Positions 1-12,357 of a DNA stretch of 49,711 nt are shown one piece after another. Origin of the DNA: Desulfobulbaceae bacterium. Lineage in GTDB: Bacteria; Desulfobacterota; Desulfobulbia; Desulfobulbales; Desulfocapsaceae. The stretch is taken from assembly GCA_024227155.1 (NCBI GenBank), contig JAAELB010000796.1:1-49711 (forward strand). The letters are read 5' to 3'. The notes under the pieces are model-generated. The model made no database searches. It worked only from the letters and a program-made list of their open reading frames with translations, and was not told the origin of the DNA. A program made the translations under genes and the position numbers. Positions within the stretch are counted from its first letter, which is position 1. Each line of letters starts with the position of its first letter.

Positions 1-95
1 ACCTTTTTTTAATGCTTTTTTTCTAAAGTAAGGAACTAATTTTCATTAGTGTCTCCAGATTGCTTATTATTCTTTCAAATTTGATTGCACAGTCA
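1..95. other. AT-rich non-coding stretch at window edge
   Basis: No open reading frame or RNA gene is visible here. The sequence is AT-rich and leads into the parS palindrome. What lies to its left is outside the window. Confidence 0.5.
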
Positions 96-145
96 GTATA
101 GGAGATCTCATATGTTTCACGTGAAACATATGAGATCTCCTATAC
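96..145. promoter_or_regulatory. parS: parS centromere site inside a 50-bp perfect palindrome
   Basis: Bases 113-128 read TGTTTCACGTGAAACA, the classical chromosomal parS sequence bound by ParB. Outside this core the symmetry continues without a mismatch to 96 on the left and 145 on the right, giving a 50-bp perfect palindrome centred between 120 and 121. ParB loads here, spreads and nucleates the partition complex that ParA moves. The site lies about 190 bases upstream of parA. The rest of the leader (146-333) is AT-rich and has no gene; it should hold the parAB promoter, but I could not pick a convincing -35/-10 pair. Confidence 0.93.
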
Positions 146-333
146 ATGACACAAATGTTCAAGAACAAATAATAACAGAATAGAAATTAACGATTGATGA
201 ACGGCAATAAAAAATTGATTAGCAATAGGAATATTTTAACATTTTTAAAAAACTTGATGATAAATTGATTTTTTTGAAGATATTTATTGGATAAAGGTAT
301 ATTTATGTTGAATCAATAATAAAAGAGGGGAAA

Positions 334-1116
334 ATGAATACACCTGCAAAAATTATAGCAATAGCTAATCAAAAAGGAGGGGTGGGCAAGACCACTACCT
401 CAATTAATCTTGCTGCTTCTCTTGCGGCAAAACGAAAAAAAACATTACTTATAGATTCCGATCCTCAAGGAAATGCTTCAAGTGGGGTGGGGGTTAACAC
501 TAAAAAAATGAGAATCCATCTTTATCATGCGTATTCAAGTGGATTTAGTGGTAACGATGTTCGGGCTAAAACAGAAACAAAAAACCTAGATGTAATCCCA
601 TCAAGCATTGATTTGGCAGCAGCTGAAATAGAAATGATTGAAATGGAAAACCGGGAGTCCCGTCTAAGGAATATCATTGAACCCCTACGAGGTGACTACG
701 ATTATATACTGATAGATTGTCCACCATCTCTTGGATTACTAACTATAAATGCCTTAACTGCTGCAAATTCAGTTTTAATTCCCATGCAGTGTGAATACTT
801 TGCCATGGAAGGTTTAGCACAGCTAATTTCTTCCATACGATCTGTTAAAAAAGGCCTTAACAAGGAACTGTACATCGAGGGACTGGTGTTGACCATGTTT
901 GATAAACGTAATAGATTGACCCATCAGGTAGCCTCAGAAATTAAAAATCATTTCAATAGCCAATTATTTAAGACTGTCATACCAAGGAATGTTCGTTTAA
1001 GTGAATGTCCTAGCCATGGACAAACTATTTTGGATTATGATAAAAACTCTTCAGGGGCAACCGCTTATCTCAACTTATCTAAAGAGTTTTTGAAAAATCA
1101 AAGGAAACCAATATGA
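334..1116 (+). CDS. parA: Chromosome partitioning ATPase ParA (Soj)
   Basis: ParA is a Walker-type ATPase that binds the nucleoid and positions or segregates the ParB-parS complex. Residues 14-21 hold the deviant Walker A motif KGGVGKTT, followed by a switch region near residue 43 (DSDPQGNAS) and the Walker B-like DYILIDCPPSLG around 122-133. At 260 residues it has the normal length for chromosomal Soj proteins and lacks the long N-terminal helix-turn-helix of plasmid P1-type ParA. The ATG follows an AGAGGGG ribosome site. It overlaps parB by four bases (ATGA), so the two are translationally coupled, and a parS lies just upstream. Confidence 0.97.
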   Translation: MNTPAKIIAIANQKGGVGKTTTSINLAASLAAKRKKTLLIDSDPQGNASSGVGVNTKKMRIHLYHAYSSGFSGNDVRAKTETKNLDVIPSSIDLAAAEIEMIEMENRESRLRNIIEPLRGDYDYILIDCPPSLGLLTINALTAANSVLIPMQCEYFAMEGLAQLISSIRSVKKGLNKELYIEGLVLTMFDKRNRLTHQVASEIKNHFNSQLFKTVIPRNVRLSECPSHGQTILDYDKNSSGATAYLNLSKEFLKNQRKPI

Positions 1117-1976
1117 CTGCTAATAGGGGTTTAGGCAAAGGTGTGGGACTGCTATTCGGAGAGGAAGAAAAAGAAAAATTTTTTCAATGCAATATTGATA
1201 ATGTAGTTCCTAATAAATACCAGCCGAGAACACATTTCAACGAGGAAGACCTCCATGAATTGGCTGATTCTATAAGAGAGAAGGGCGTTATACAACCGTT
1301 GATTGTCACAGAAGGTGAAACTGATAATTACAACCTTGTGGCTGGGGAAAGAAGACTGAGAGCTTCAAAAATCGCCGGCCTTACAGAAGTACCTGTAGTT
1401 GTCTTTGAGTTGGAAAATGAAGATTCATTACTCGAACTTGCACTCATAGAAAACATCCAAAGAACCGATTTAAATCCCATAGAAGAAGCCGAAGCTTATA
1501 GAAAATTGATTGATAAATTTGGTTATACTCAAGAAGAAACTGCAAATAGAGTGGGAAAAAAAAGGTCAACAATCACAAACCTCTTAAGATTACTAAAACT
1601 CCCGCCTCAAATACAAACAGATGTTACTAATGGACTTCTCTCGGAGGGACATGGTAGAGCATTAATTAAACTCATTGATGATCCTGTAAAACTACAGGAA
1701 ATTCGGGATGCCATTATTAAAAATGGATTTTCAGTTAGACAAGCAGAAAAAACCATTAAAAAAGCTGTTGCTGCAAAGCCTCTTATAAAGCGAACCAAAG
1801 AGCTAAATTCCGACGAAATTCCCAGTTCGTACACTAAAGCTATAACAACACAGTTGACAAATCGGTTAAATTCAAAAGTAGTTATAAATCAAAATGGTAG
1901 TAGAGGAAAAATCGAGATTGAATACTATTCACTTGATGATCTAGATCGAGTGAGTTCTATGATACTTGATGAATAG
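1113..1976 (+). CDS. parB: Chromosome partitioning protein ParB (Spo0J), CTPase clamp
   Basis: ParB binds parS and slides or spreads from it as a CTP-dependent clamp. The N-terminus carries the basic RGLGKG segment (residues 5-10) that stimulates ParA. The ParB/Sulfiredoxin fold follows, with GERRLRA and ENIQRTDLNPIEEA, the two motifs that form the CTP pocket. A helix-turn-helix (about 140-185, with YTQEETANRVGKKRST) reads parS, and a C-terminal dimerisation domain ends the protein. The 287-residue length is typical. The start codon overlaps the parA stop. Confidence 0.97.
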   Translation: MTANRGLGKGVGLLFGEEEKEKFFQCNIDNVVPNKYQPRTHFNEEDLHELADSIREKGVIQPLIVTEGETDNYNLVAGERRLRASKIAGLTEVPVVVFELENEDSLLELALIENIQRTDLNPIEEAEAYRKLIDKFGYTQEETANRVGKKRSTITNLLRLLKLPPQIQTDVTNGLLSEGHGRALIKLIDDPVKLQEIRDAIIKNGFSVRQAEKTIKKAVAAKPLIKRTKELNSDEIPSSYTKAITTQLTNRLNSKVVINQNGSRGKIEIEYYSLDDLDRVSSMILDE

Positions 1977-2047
1977 CACAGCCATTTGCATTAAAGCAAG
2001 TATTCGACCAACATTATATTACTATTTCAAATAGATACATAAATATC

Positions 2048-2509
2048 ATGAAATCGACATCGAAAAAAATACTCTTAAGCTCACTACTTGTATTGTTTCT
2101 TTCCACTAGTACTTTCGCCCAAATGTTAAGTGTAAAAGGGGATAAGGTTAACCTTAGAGCATCACCAGGGACAAAATCGAGCATTAAATGGGAATATGGA
2201 GATGGGTTTCCACTTAGAGTTTTAAGAAAAAAAGGGAGCTGGGTAAAAGTAAAAGACTTTGAGCAAGATACAGGTTGGATTCACAAATCCCTTCTCGAAT
2301 ACAATCCACAGGTAATTGTTAAAGTCAATCGCAACAAAGATAAAAAAATTAATATTCGTAAGGGACCAGGGACTTCCAATAATATAGTAGGTAAAGCCTA
2401 CTATGGTGTTGTATTCAAGACTATAGGAAAGAAATCAGGATGGATTCAAGTCAAACACGAATCAGGGCTAAAAGGATGGATCAAGGAAAATCTTCTTTGG
2501 GGCTATTAA
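2048..2509 (+). CDS. Secreted protein with two bacterial SH3 domains
   Basis: A 153-residue protein with a clear Sec signal peptide: two lysines, a hydrophobic run and a cleavage site near STFAQ (residues 21-25). Two SH3b/SH3_3 repeats follow, about 28-84 and 91-153. Each has the hallmark N[LI]R.GPGT or N-L-R-x-S-P-G-T entry strand and a closing W-x-x-x-x-L-L. Such domains usually bind peptidoglycan peptides or act as periplasmic adaptors. No catalytic domain is attached, so an envelope-binding role is likely but its partner is unknown. It lies 71 bases after parB on the same strand, and no terminator is visible between them. Confidence 0.85.
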   Translation: MKSTSKKILLSSLLVLFLSTSTFAQMLSVKGDKVNLRASPGTKSSIKWEYGDGFPLRVLRKKGSWVKVKDFEQDTGWIHKSLLEYNPQVIVKVNRNKDKKINIRKGPGTSNNIVGKAYYGVVFKTIGKKSGWIQVKHESGLKGWIKENLLWGY

Positions 2510-2584
2510 TTTTTTACACTAATTGGGTTAGGCCTTAGACAGCAGGGGTGGCCGACTTCGTCATGCCCGAGGTAGTTATCGGCA

Positions 2585-2634
2585 GATAAGCGTAGACTTC
2601 GGATAAGCGTAGACTTCGGATAAGCGTAGACTTC
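2585..2634. repeat. Three tandem 17-bp direct repeats
   Basis: The unit GATAAGCGTAGACTTCG occurs at 2585-2601, 2602-2618 and 2619-2634 (the last lacks the final G). The same word in reverse complement, slightly altered, occurs inside the family A repeat at about 30899-30920. Confidence 0.9.
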
Positions 2635-2767
2635 TATCCATAAATGACCATCTTATATTGAGGATTACTTCCCTGGCGGGATTTTATTCATTTAATCGCC
2701 CCCACATTAAGCGGGCTTCTTTAGGCAGGAGCTTCACTAGGAAACGACTCTCAGGAGTAAAGCAGTA

Positions 2768-2832
2768 ACACCCCACAAATGGGGTACTCAGTTCAGTACC
2801 TCCTCGGAGTCTACCGCTTACCTGAGGGGGGA
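2768..2832. repeat. Family B side module (shared with 49379-49441)
   Basis: About 65 bases containing ACACCCCACAA, CAGTTCAGT, TCCTCGGAGTCTACCGCTTA and CCTGAGGGG. The same ordered words occur in reverse complement at 49379-49441. In both places the module directly abuts the TAAGTGCC or GGCACTT end of a family B repeat or its partner sequence, so it is part of a composite repeat. Confidence 0.7.
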
Positions 2833-2950
2833 TAAGTGCCACGAAGGTATCACTACGTTCACTACCTGCCGGTAGCTATAAGCTTATGATTTCAGATCAA
2901 TCTCATACTATCTTGTTTTTATTACAGCTTTGAAGGATGAAGTCATTAAA
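2833..2950 (+). repeat. Family B interspersed repeat, copy 1 (degenerate right end)
   Basis: Starts TAAGTGCCACGAAGG and ends GAAGTCATTAAA. It aligns along its length with the copy at 46562-46680: the CGTTCACTA word, the TTTTATT(A/T)CAG word and a GGA near the end are shared. The right terminus has lost the usual AAGGCACTAAA. Confidence 0.7.
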
Positions 2951-3060
2951 TATCTATCTAACTTACAGTTTACTTTGTTTTTGCCATGATTCCAGGGTAT
3001 AATTTAAAATATATACTATTATATCAACAACTTACATATATTTTAAGTAGATAAAAAAAA

Positions 3061-3090
3061 GAGGGTTAGTGTCTTCAGACACTAACCCTC
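3061..3090. terminator. Strong bidirectional hairpin terminator after the tRNA-Ser genes
   Basis: A near-perfect stem of 12-14 bp (GAGGGTTAGTGTC with its complement) and a loop of about four bases. It is flanked by a run of eight A on the left and five T on the right, so it can terminate transcription in both directions. It lies just past the 3' end of the minus-strand tRNA genes. Confidence 0.85.
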
Positions 3091-3103
3091 TTTTTCTATT
3101 TTC

Positions 3104-3195
<92 letters not shown>

Positions 3196-3209
3196 GTCAA
3201 AATCGAAAT

Positions 3210-3295
3210 TGGCGGAGGAAGTAGGATTCGAACCCACGGTACTTTCGTACAACGGTTTTCAAGACCGCCGCCTTAAACCACTCGGCCATTCCTCC
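3210..3295 (-). tRNA. tRNA-Ser (anticodon UGA)
   Basis: A minus-strand class II tRNA of 86 bases including CCA. The acceptor GGAGGAA pairs with TTCCTCC, the anticodon loop CTTGAAA gives UGA, and a long variable arm and GGTTCGAATCC T-loop follow. It lies 14 bases upstream of tRNA-Ser(GCU) and is probably co-transcribed with it, ending at the hairpin at 3061-3090. Confidence 0.95.
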
Positions 3296-3469
3296 GTGCA
3301 AGCGTTAATACCATTCGAAGAATAATATGTCAATAATATGCTATCTAAAATTTACAATTTAATGTAAATTAAACAATTTTGTAAGAAACATTCATTTACA
3401 AAACTTCAATTCGTTATATTTTTTGTTTTTAAACAAATTTCTACATCAATTATTCAATAACAAATAATT

Positions 3470-5023
3470 ATGGCTGCAAAAATTGATATATCTCGACAAT
3501 TAGCCGATCTCAACGCTTTGTACGAAATAACCAGACAACTTGCTTCCTCTCTCAAAATAAGTGATTGTCTTGAAAAATCAATGACAATCCTCGCACAAAT
3601 GAAGGATATGGAAAATGGTACTGTGACTATTGTAAATCCGGTTACAGGAAAGCTCGAGATCGAAGTGGCCCAGGGTCTTACTGCTGAAGGCAGAAGGCGT
3701 GGAAAATACAAGATAGGAGAGGGAATAACCGGTAGGGTTGTTTCAACAGGAGAACCTATCATTGTTCCTCAAATTTCAGAGGAACCTCTTTTTCTCAATC
3801 GTACTAAGGCAAGAGGGGATCTGTCAGAACAGAAAAGATCTTTTCTCTGCGTCCCGGTGAAAGACGGACATAACGTCATAGGGGCCCTTTCTGTTGATAT
3901 TTTTTATGAAGATGGTTTAGGTGAACAGGCAAACACCGATTTACAATATTTAACAGTTCTTTCATCTATAATTGCTCAAACTGTTGTACGCATTCAGAAG
4001 GTAAATCGAGAAACTGAGCAACTTTATACCGAGAACTTGAAGCTGAAAAGGGAGCTTTCTGAGAAAAACAAAATAAATGATATAATCGGTAATTCGAGCA
4101 AAATGCAGGATGTGTATGAAATGATACACAGGGTAGTTAACAGTAACGCAACTGTATTACTTAGAGGAGAATCCGGTACTGGTAAAACTCTTGTCGCCAA
4201 AGCTCTTCATTACAATGGCAAAAGAAAAGGAAAACCCTTTATAGTAGTCAACTGTTCAGCGCTACCAGAAACGTTATTGGAAAGCGAACTCTTCGGCCAT
4301 GAGAAAGGATCATTCACAGGAGCTACCGAGAGGAAATTAGGACGTTTTGAACTCGCTGAAGGGGGGACACTATTCCTTGACGAAATAGGTGAAATAAGTA
4401 ATTCGGTACAGGTAAAATTACTAAATGTTGTACAAGAGAGAACTTTCCAACGTTTAGGTTCTACCAAGCAACTCACCTGCGATGTAAGACTAGTTACAGC
4501 GACAAACAGGGATCTCGAAAAAGCCGTTACAGAAAAATGTTTTAGAGAAGACCTCTATTATCGTCTGAACGTCTTTCCAGTTTATATGCCTCCTCTTCGA
4601 GAGCGTAGAACTGATATATTATTAATTGCTGAGTTTTTTTTGGGAAAATATGCGAAAGAAAACAAGAAAAAAATCCGAAGAATTTCTACATCAGCAATTG
4701 ACATGCTCATACAATATCACTGGCCGGGAAATGTAAGGGAATTGCAGAACTGCATTGAACGAGCTGTCATTATCTGTGACGATGATTCCATAAAAGGAAT
4801 CCATCTTCCCCCAACTCTTCAGCTACCTGATTCAACCTTAAAAGATAATCCATATTCTTTATCAGTTGCAGTTGAAAATTTCGAAAAAGAGCTCATAATT
4901 GAAGGTCTAAAACGAAATAACGGTAATCAGACTAAGACAGCAAAGGATCTTGATACCAGCCTCAGGATAATTAACTATAAAATCCATCAATATAATATTT
5001 CCCCGAAAAACTATAAAATTTAA
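3470..5023 (+). CDS. GAF-domain sigma-54-dependent transcriptional activator (NifA-like architecture)
   Basis: A 517-residue enhancer-binding protein. Residues about 15-175 form a GAF sensor domain, followed by a short coiled linker (178-205). The AAA+ sigma-54 interaction domain has Walker A GESGTGKT at 233-240, the sigma-54 contact loop as GSFTGA at 280-285 (usual GAFTGA) and Walker B GGTLFLDE at 298-305. A Fis-type helix-turn-helix lies at about 470-512. The order GAF-AAA-HTH is that of NifA and NorR-type proteins, but no nif gene is nearby and the ligand is unknown. The start has no obvious ribosome site. queH follows after five bases. Confidence 0.92.
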   Translation: MAAKIDISRQLADLNALYEITRQLASSLKISDCLEKSMTILAQMKDMENGTVTIVNPVTGKLEIEVAQGLTAEGRRRGKYKIGEGITGRVVSTGEPIIVPQISEEPLFLNRTKARGDLSEQKRSFLCVPVKDGHNVIGALSVDIFYEDGLGEQANTDLQYLTVLSSIIAQTVVRIQKVNRETEQLYTENLKLKRELSEKNKINDIIGNSSKMQDVYEMIHRVVNSNATVLLRGESGTGKTLVAKALHYNGKRKGKPFIVVNCSALPETLLESELFGHEKGSFTGATERKLGRFELAEGGTLFLDEIGEISNSVQVKLLNVVQERTFQRLGSTKQLTCDVRLVTATNRDLEKAVTEKCFREDLYYRLNVFPVYMPPLRERRTDILLIAEFFLGKYAKENKKKIRRISTSAIDMLIQYHWPGNVRELQNCIERAVIICDDDSIKGIHLPPTLQLPDSTLKDNPYSLSVAVENFEKELIIEGLKRNNGNQTKTAKDLDTSLRIINYKIHQYNISPKNYKI

Positions 5024-5028
5024 CTTTC

Positions 5029-5583
5029 ATGAATAATTTGCTTCTCCATGCCTGCTGCGGTCCATGTACTGTTTATCCTGTTACTCTGCTGAGAAAGGAT
5101 GGTTTCGATGTCACGGCTTACGCATATAACCCAAATATCCACCCCTACAGAGAATTCAAAAAAAGGCTTACCACCCTTAAAACCTATGCTGGCAACATAT
5201 CTCTTCCTATCCTCGGGGACAGCAAATATGGACTGACAGAATTTATTAGAAAGGTAGCTTTTAATGAAAAAGAAAGGTGTGAGATTTGCTACATAACCAG
5301 GCTTGAAGAAACCGCTAGAATGGCCTCAGATAATCACTTTGACAGTTTTACAACTACCTTGTTATACAGTAAATATCAGAATCATAAATTAATTAAAAAG
5401 ATCTGTGATTCTTTAGCAGAAAAATATGATATTTCATTTTTATACCATGATTTCAGAGAAGGGTGGCAGGAAGGTATAGACAGTTCTATAGCTCTAGATA
5501 TGTATCGGCAACCGTACTGTGGCTGTATATACAGTGAGCAGGAACGATATGATAAGAGTCTTAGAAAAAAGAAAAATCTATAA
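5029..5583 (+). CDS. queH: Epoxyqueuosine reductase QueH
   Basis: QueH (DUF208) reduces epoxyqueuosine to queuosine in tRNA, replacing the unrelated QueG. The N-terminal HACCGPC motif (Cys9, Cys10, Cys13) together with the later CEICY and YCGCIYS cysteines forms the iron-sulfur and metal-binding set of the family. The phrase YNPNIHPYREF is also diagnostic. At 184 residues it is family-sized. It sits five bases after the sigma-54 activator and 18 bases before the nucleotide pyrophosphatase, so the three probably share a transcript. Confidence 0.92.
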   Translation: MNNLLLHACCGPCTVYPVTLLRKDGFDVTAYAYNPNIHPYREFKKRLTTLKTYAGNISLPILGDSKYGLTEFIRKVAFNEKERCEICYITRLEETARMASDNHFDSFTTTLLYSKYQNHKLIKKICDSLAEKYDISFLYHDFREGWQEGIDSSIALDMYRQPYCGCIYSEQERYDKSLRKKKNL

Positions 5584-5601
5584 TTATTATAGGACGTTTA
5601 C

Positions 5602-6279
5602 ATGTTATCAATACTCGTAATTGCAACAAATAATAAAAATAAGCTTAAAGAATTCAAAGAAATATTCAAAGATCTGCAGATCGAAGTTCGTTCTCTTGAG
5701 GACTTTGGCCCTATTCCTGAGGCGATTGAGGATGGTTCAACTTTTGATGAAAATGCGTATAAAAAGGCTCTTCATACGGCCAAGGTCTTAGGATTGCCCG
5801 CCATAGCTGATGACTCAGGCCTGGTAGTGGAAGCATTGGATGGAGCTCCAGGGGTATACTCTGCAAGGTATTCAGGTGAACACGCCACAGACGAAGAAAA
5901 TTTGAACAAAGTTTTAAATAACCTAAAAGGCGTAAAAAACCGTAAGGCACATTTCCAGTGTGTTCTCTCTATTGCTGTACCCTCAGGTCCGGCATTAACC
6001 TACGAGGGCAAATGTGAAGGCGTCATAATCGATGAGAAGAGAGGGGATAACGGTTTTGGTTACGACCCGGTTTTCTACTTTGAGGAATTTGGCAAAACCT
6101 TTGCGGAGCTGACTATGGAAGAAAAGAATAAGGTGAGCCACCGCGGTAAGGCGCTTGCAGAGGTAAAAACTGAATTACATTTGATCAAAAAGTGGTTGAA
6201 TCAACGCCTTATAGAAGAGAAACCACCAAAACCGGATCACAGTGAATTTGAAACAAAAGACTGGTCGGATGAGATGTGA
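5602..6279 (+). CDS. rdgB: XTP/dITP diphosphatase (RdgB/HAM1 family)
   Basis: Hydrolyses dITP, ITP and XTP to monophosphates and so keeps deaminated purines out of DNA and RNA. Motifs: ATNNKNKLKEF at residues 8-18, FDENAYKKALH near 49-59, the catalytic ADDSGLVVEALDGAPGVYSARY near 69-90, and the FGYDPVF and SHRGKAL motifs in the second half. The catalytic core is normal; the protein carries a charged C-terminal tail of about 20 residues beyond the usual end. It is convergent with gpsA, with only seven bases between the stop codons and no hairpin terminator between them. Confidence 0.95.
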   Translation: MLSILVIATNNKNKLKEFKEIFKDLQIEVRSLEDFGPIPEAIEDGSTFDENAYKKALHTAKVLGLPAIADDSGLVVEALDGAPGVYSARYSGEHATDEENLNKVLNNLKGVKNRKAHFQCVLSIAVPSGPALTYEGKCEGVIIDEKRGDNGFGYDPVFYFEEFGKTFAELTMEEKNKVSHRGKALAEVKTELHLIKKWLNQRLIEEKPPKPDHSEFETKDWSDEM

Positions 6280-6286
6280 AGTATGA

Positions 6287-7318
6287 CTATTCTACTTTAA
6301 GCTCTCTACTGAGCAGGTCTTTTACTGCGTCTGCACAAGTTTTATCTTTGTAGATAATATTATAGACCTGCTCCAAAATTGGCATTTCTATCTTCAACTT
6401 TTTTGCCAGATCGAAAACTGATCTGGTCGTTTTAATACCCTCAGCTACCATGCTCATTTCATCCTTGATTTGATCAAGTTTTTTTCCTTCTCCAAGCTTC
6501 AGTCCTACGGTTCTATTCCTACTCAGACTACCAGTACAGGTCAGGAGCAGATCACCCATACCACTTAATCCGGAAAAGGTAGCTGAATCAGCTCCAAGGG
6601 CAATCCCAAGTCTCTTTATTTCAGCTAGTCCTCTGGTTATCAAGGCAGCTCTGGTGTTTAAACCATAACCGAGGCCATCGCAAACTCCGGTGGCAATAGC
6701 AATTATGTTTTTTAAAGCCGCTGATATTTCAAGACCTATAACATCCTCACTGGCGTACACTCTGAAATAATCAGTTACAAATAATTTCTGCACCTCTTTG
6801 GCAACTGCTATTTTCTCAAACCCAATGGTCACCGCTGTGGGAATATTTTGGGCAACTTCGATGGCGAAGGATGGGCCAGAAAGAACACCGACTTCAATAG
6901 TTGCATTAGACTGTTGTTCGCGAAGAACGTCTTCCATAATCTGCGTCATGGTCATCAGGCTGCTATTTTCTATCCCCTTAACAGCTGATACAACTCTGCA
7001 ATTATTAGCAAGAAAGGGGACCAATGCAGTAAAGACAGATCTATATGAATGTGACGGGACCACCATCACAACCATAAAGGCACCACGTACAGCCTGCTTC
7101 AGATCATCTTCTGGATGAAGTTGATCAGAAAACGGGATATTTGCTAAAAATTTCCTATTTTCTCTATCTCTTCGAAGATCCTCAATATGAAGGCTTTTAT
7201 GACCCCATAGTGATACATTATATTTTTTTTGGGCCAGGAGTACACCTAGAGCTGTACCCCATGACCCTGCACCTATTACAGCAATTTTTAAATTATTCGC
7301 CATCGCCGGTTTCATCAT
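6287..7318 (-). CDS. gpsA: Glycerol-3-phosphate dehydrogenase [NAD(P)+] GpsA
   Basis: Reduces dihydroxyacetone phosphate to sn-glycerol-3-phosphate for phospholipid synthesis. The N-terminal dinucleotide-binding motif [10 protein letters not shown] is clear, followed by SAVKGIE, SGPSFA and the catalytic-domain stretch [13 protein letters not shown]. Length is 343 residues from the first ATG, which overlaps the end of gyrA by 26 bases. An internal ATG at 7303 (starting MANNLKIAV) is an equally plausible start and overlaps by 11. Either way it is coupled to gyrA as the last gene of the dnaN-gyrB-gyrA-gpsA run. Confidence 0.95.
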   Translation of the reverse strand: MMKPAMANNLKIAVIGAGSWGTALGVLLAQKKYNVSLWGHKSLHIEDLRRDRENRKFLANIPFSDQLHPEDDLKQAVRGAFMVVMVVPSHSYRSVFTALVPFLANNCRVVSAVKGIENSSLMTMTQIMEDVLREQQSNATIEVGVLSGPSFAIEVAQNIPTAVTIGFEKIAVAKEVQKLFVTDYFRVYASEDVIGLEISAALKNIIAIATGVCDGLGYGLNTRAALITRGLAEIKRLGIALGADSATFSGLSGMGDLLLTCTGSLSRNRTVGLKLGEGKKLDQIKDEMSMVAEGIKTTRSVFDLAKKLKIEMPILEQVYNIIYKDKTCADAVKDLLSRELKVE

Positions 7319-9848
7319 CTATCTCTTGGCTGTCAAGATCAGCTGTTTCTATTGGTATTTCCTCTTCCACCTGCATTCCATCTTCGAGATCGTCCTCATT
7401 ACGATCCTTTGCTACGCTATCAAGGCTCACCACTTTTTCTGTCTCATCAAGGTTGATCAGTCGTACACCCTGGGTGCTTCTGCCGATAACTCTAATAGCA
7501 CTCAGATCCATCCGGATCATCTTGCCAGAATCAGCTATCAGAATAACCTCTTCATCATCGTCTACCTGCTTTGCCGCAATTATATCACCATTTCTAACTG
7601 ATTCCTTAATACCTCGAACACCTTTACCTCCACGTTTTTGCAAACGATATTCGTCTATTGGGCTTCTCTTACCAAAGCCATTTTCGGTGGCAATTAGAAT
7701 GGAATTATCGGAGCTGACAACAATGGCACTGACAACAAGATCATCGTCTTTAAGATTGATACCCCGGACTCCAGCAGCCATCCTGCCCATGGTTCGAATA
7801 TCACTTTCATTAAAATGGATACACATTCCTTTTTGAGTGACAAGAAGAATAGTGTCATCTCCATTCAGAACATGAGCTGCAATTATTTCATCGCCTTCAT
7901 TAATGGTGAGTGCGCGTTTTCCTTTGCGTAGAGGTTTTGCGAATTCATGTAAATTGCTCTTCTTGATACGACCAAATTTTGTAACCATAAGAATAGTCTT
8001 TTTCTTCGTATCATCATCAAAAGAGGCAATTGGTAAAATTGCGGCGAGTTTTTCCTCTTCAGCTAAATTGAGAAGATTGACTATAGCCTTGCCCCTCGCT
8101 GTACGTCCTGCAAGTGGTAATTGATAAACTTTTCGCCAGAATACTTTGCCATGATTTGTGAAAAAGAGGAAGGTATCCAAAGTGGATGCAACATAGAGGT
8201 TTGAAACAAAATCTTCTTCTATGTTTTTAACACCGGTAACACCTTTACCACCGCGGTGTTGTGATCTGTAAAGGGATACGGGATTTCGCTTTAAATATCC
8301 TGAATGGGTGATAGTTACAGCCATATCTTCAGGTTGGATCATATCCTCAGGAAGGATTTCATCTGTTGCATCGATGATTTCTGTTCTTCGATCGTCCCCA
8401 TAGGTCTCTTTCAATTCTTTCAGCTCATCTTTGATTATGTTCATAATCAAAACCTCGCTGCCAAGAATTTCTTTTAACCTTGTTATCTCTTTTACAATTT
8501 CTTCGTATTCTCTGGCTATCTTATCACGCTCAAGACCTGTGAGGCGTTGAAGGCGCATATCAAGAATGGTCTGTGCCTGAATTTCACTAAGGTCGTAATT
8601 TGTTATCAACCCCTCTTTAGCTTCCTGGGGCGTTTTAGAAGCTCTAATCAGTGCTACAACATCATCAAGATTATTAATAGCGATGTTTAGGCCTTCAAGG
8701 ATATGAGCCTTTTCTTCAGCCTTTCTCAACTCAAAAGCGGTACGTCGATATACAATAACCTTTCTATGGAGAATGAAGTGTTCGAGTATCTGTTTAAGAT
8801 TGAGAACTTCGGGCTTATTGTTAACTATTGCAAGCAGAATAATACCGAAAGATTTCTGCATCATAGTCATCGTATAGAGCTGATTAATAACTATTTCCGC
8901 TATTTCATCTTTTTTAAGCTCAATGACCACCCTTAATCCATGTCTATCTGACTCATCCCGTACTTCTGAAATTGAATTTATTCTTTTGTCTTTTACTAAA
9001 TGAGCGATCTTCTCAACAAGATTGGCTTTATTAACCTGATAGGGAATTTCAGTTATTACAATAGCTTCCCTCTTACCATCTTTAATTTTTTCAATATGGG
9101 TAAGAGCTCGCATCACAACAACCCCACGGCCGGTCTCATAAGCCTCTCTGATCCCTGCTCTACCACAAATCTGACCACCGGTAGGAAAATCCGGACCAGT
9201 GACAATGGACATAATCTGGTGAACGGTGAGGTTAGGATCATCAACTATGGATATCAGTGCATCGAGAACTTCAGTCAGGTTATGGGGCGGAATATTGGTA
9301 GCCATGCCCACCGCTATACCTGAAGAACCGTTTACCAGCAGATTCGGAACCTTGCTCGGCATAACTGATGGCTCATTGAGTGAATTATCATAGTTTGGCA
9401 CCCAATCTACGGTATCTTTATCGAGATCATTAACAATGTCTCTGTCAATACGTGTCATTCTCGCTTCGGTATAACGCATGGCTGCGGGGGAATCGCCGTC
9501 AAGGGATCCGAAGTTACCTTGTCCGTCAACAAGGGGATAACGCATTGAAAAATCCTGGGCCATACGAACAATGGTATCATAGGCAGCAGTATCACCATGG
9601 GGATGATATTTACCGATGACGTCACCGACAATTCTGGCGGATTTTACATAGGCTCTATTATGATATACACCGAGTTCACGCATGGCGAAAAGGGCTCTAC
9701 GATGAACGGGTTTTAAGCCATCACGTACATCAGGAAGAGCTCGACCAACAATGACACTCATTGCGTAATCGAGATATGATTTTTTTAGTTCTTTCTCTAT
9801 TGAAATAGTAGGTAATTGTTCACTACTTTGTTCTATATCTGTGCTCAT
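7293..9848 (-). CDS. gyrA: DNA gyrase subunit A
   Basis: Breakage-reunion subunit of gyrase. The catalytic tyrosine lies in [10 protein letters not shown] (about residue 123), preceded by the quinolone-resistance region with [19 protein letters not shown]. The C-terminal beta-pinwheel contains the GyrA-box [10 protein letters not shown] and a related [11 protein letters not shown], which supports true gyrase rather than topoisomerase IV ParC. The tail is strongly acidic. Its 851 residues are normal. gyrB lies 56 bases upstream on the same strand. Confidence 0.98.
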   Translation of the reverse strand: MSTDIEQSSEQLPTISIEKELKKSYLDYAMSVIVGRALPDVRDGLKPVHRRALFAMRELGVYHNRAYVKSARIVGDVIGKYHPHGDTAAYDTIVRMAQDFSMRYPLVDGQGNFGSLDGDSPAAMRYTEARMTRIDRDIVNDLDKDTVDWVPNYDNSLNEPSVMPSKVPNLLVNGSSGIAVGMATNIPPHNLTEVLDALISIVDDPNLTVHQIMSIVTGPDFPTGGQICGRAGIREAYETGRGVVVMRALTHIEKIKDGKREAIVITEIPYQVNKANLVEKIAHLVKDKRINSISEVRDESDRHGLRVVIELKKDEIAEIVINQLYTMTMMQKSFGIILLAIVNNKPEVLNLKQILEHFILHRKVIVYRRTAFELRKAEEKAHILEGLNIAINNLDDVVALIRASKTPQEAKEGLITNYDLSEIQAQTILDMRLQRLTGLERDKIAREYEEIVKEITRLKEILGSEVLIMNIIKDELKELKETYGDDRRTEIIDATDEILPEDMIQPEDMAVTITHSGYLKRNPVSLYRSQHRGGKGVTGVKNIEEDFVSNLYVASTLDTFLFFTNHGKVFWRKVYQLPLAGRTARGKAIVNLLNLAEEEKLAAILPIASFDDDTKKKTILMVTKFGRIKKSNLHEFAKPLRKGKRALTINEGDEIIAAHVLNGDDTILLVTQKGMCIHFNESDIRTMGRMAAGVRGINLKDDDLVVSAIVVSSDNSILIATENGFGKRSPIDEYRLQKRGGKGVRGIKESVRNGDIIAAKQVDDDEEVILIADSGKMIRMDLSAIRVIGRSTQGVRLINLDETEKVVSLDSVAKDRNEDDLEDGMQVEEEIPIETADLDSQEIDDETGDGE

Positions 9849-9904
9849 AAGAGTATTTCGTACTTATTTGACTTCATAAAATAAAAGGTAACTTCAGGAT
9901 AGCC

Positions 9905-12331
<2,427 letters not shown>

Positions 12332-12357
12332 TTATAAGTACTTATAGTTTTGTTCTT

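Larger units (their letters stand above)
2510..3050. other. Non-coding region built of repeat fragments
   Basis: No gene is supported in this 540-base stretch. It holds three tandem 17-bp units at 2585-2634. A module at about 2768-2832 reappears inverted at 49379-49441. A family B repeat lies at 2833-2950. An additional unexplained GC-richer block sits at about 2690-2765. Short conceptual reading frames here are broken by stops in all frames. Confidence 0.6.

Noticed and set aside
2585-2634. Possible CRISPR array
   Set aside because: The units are contiguous 17-mers without spacers, and no cas gene is near.
3470-5023. NifA, the nitrogen fixation activator
   Set aside because: Same domain order, but no nif genes or nif promoters nearby and many other GAF-type activators share it.
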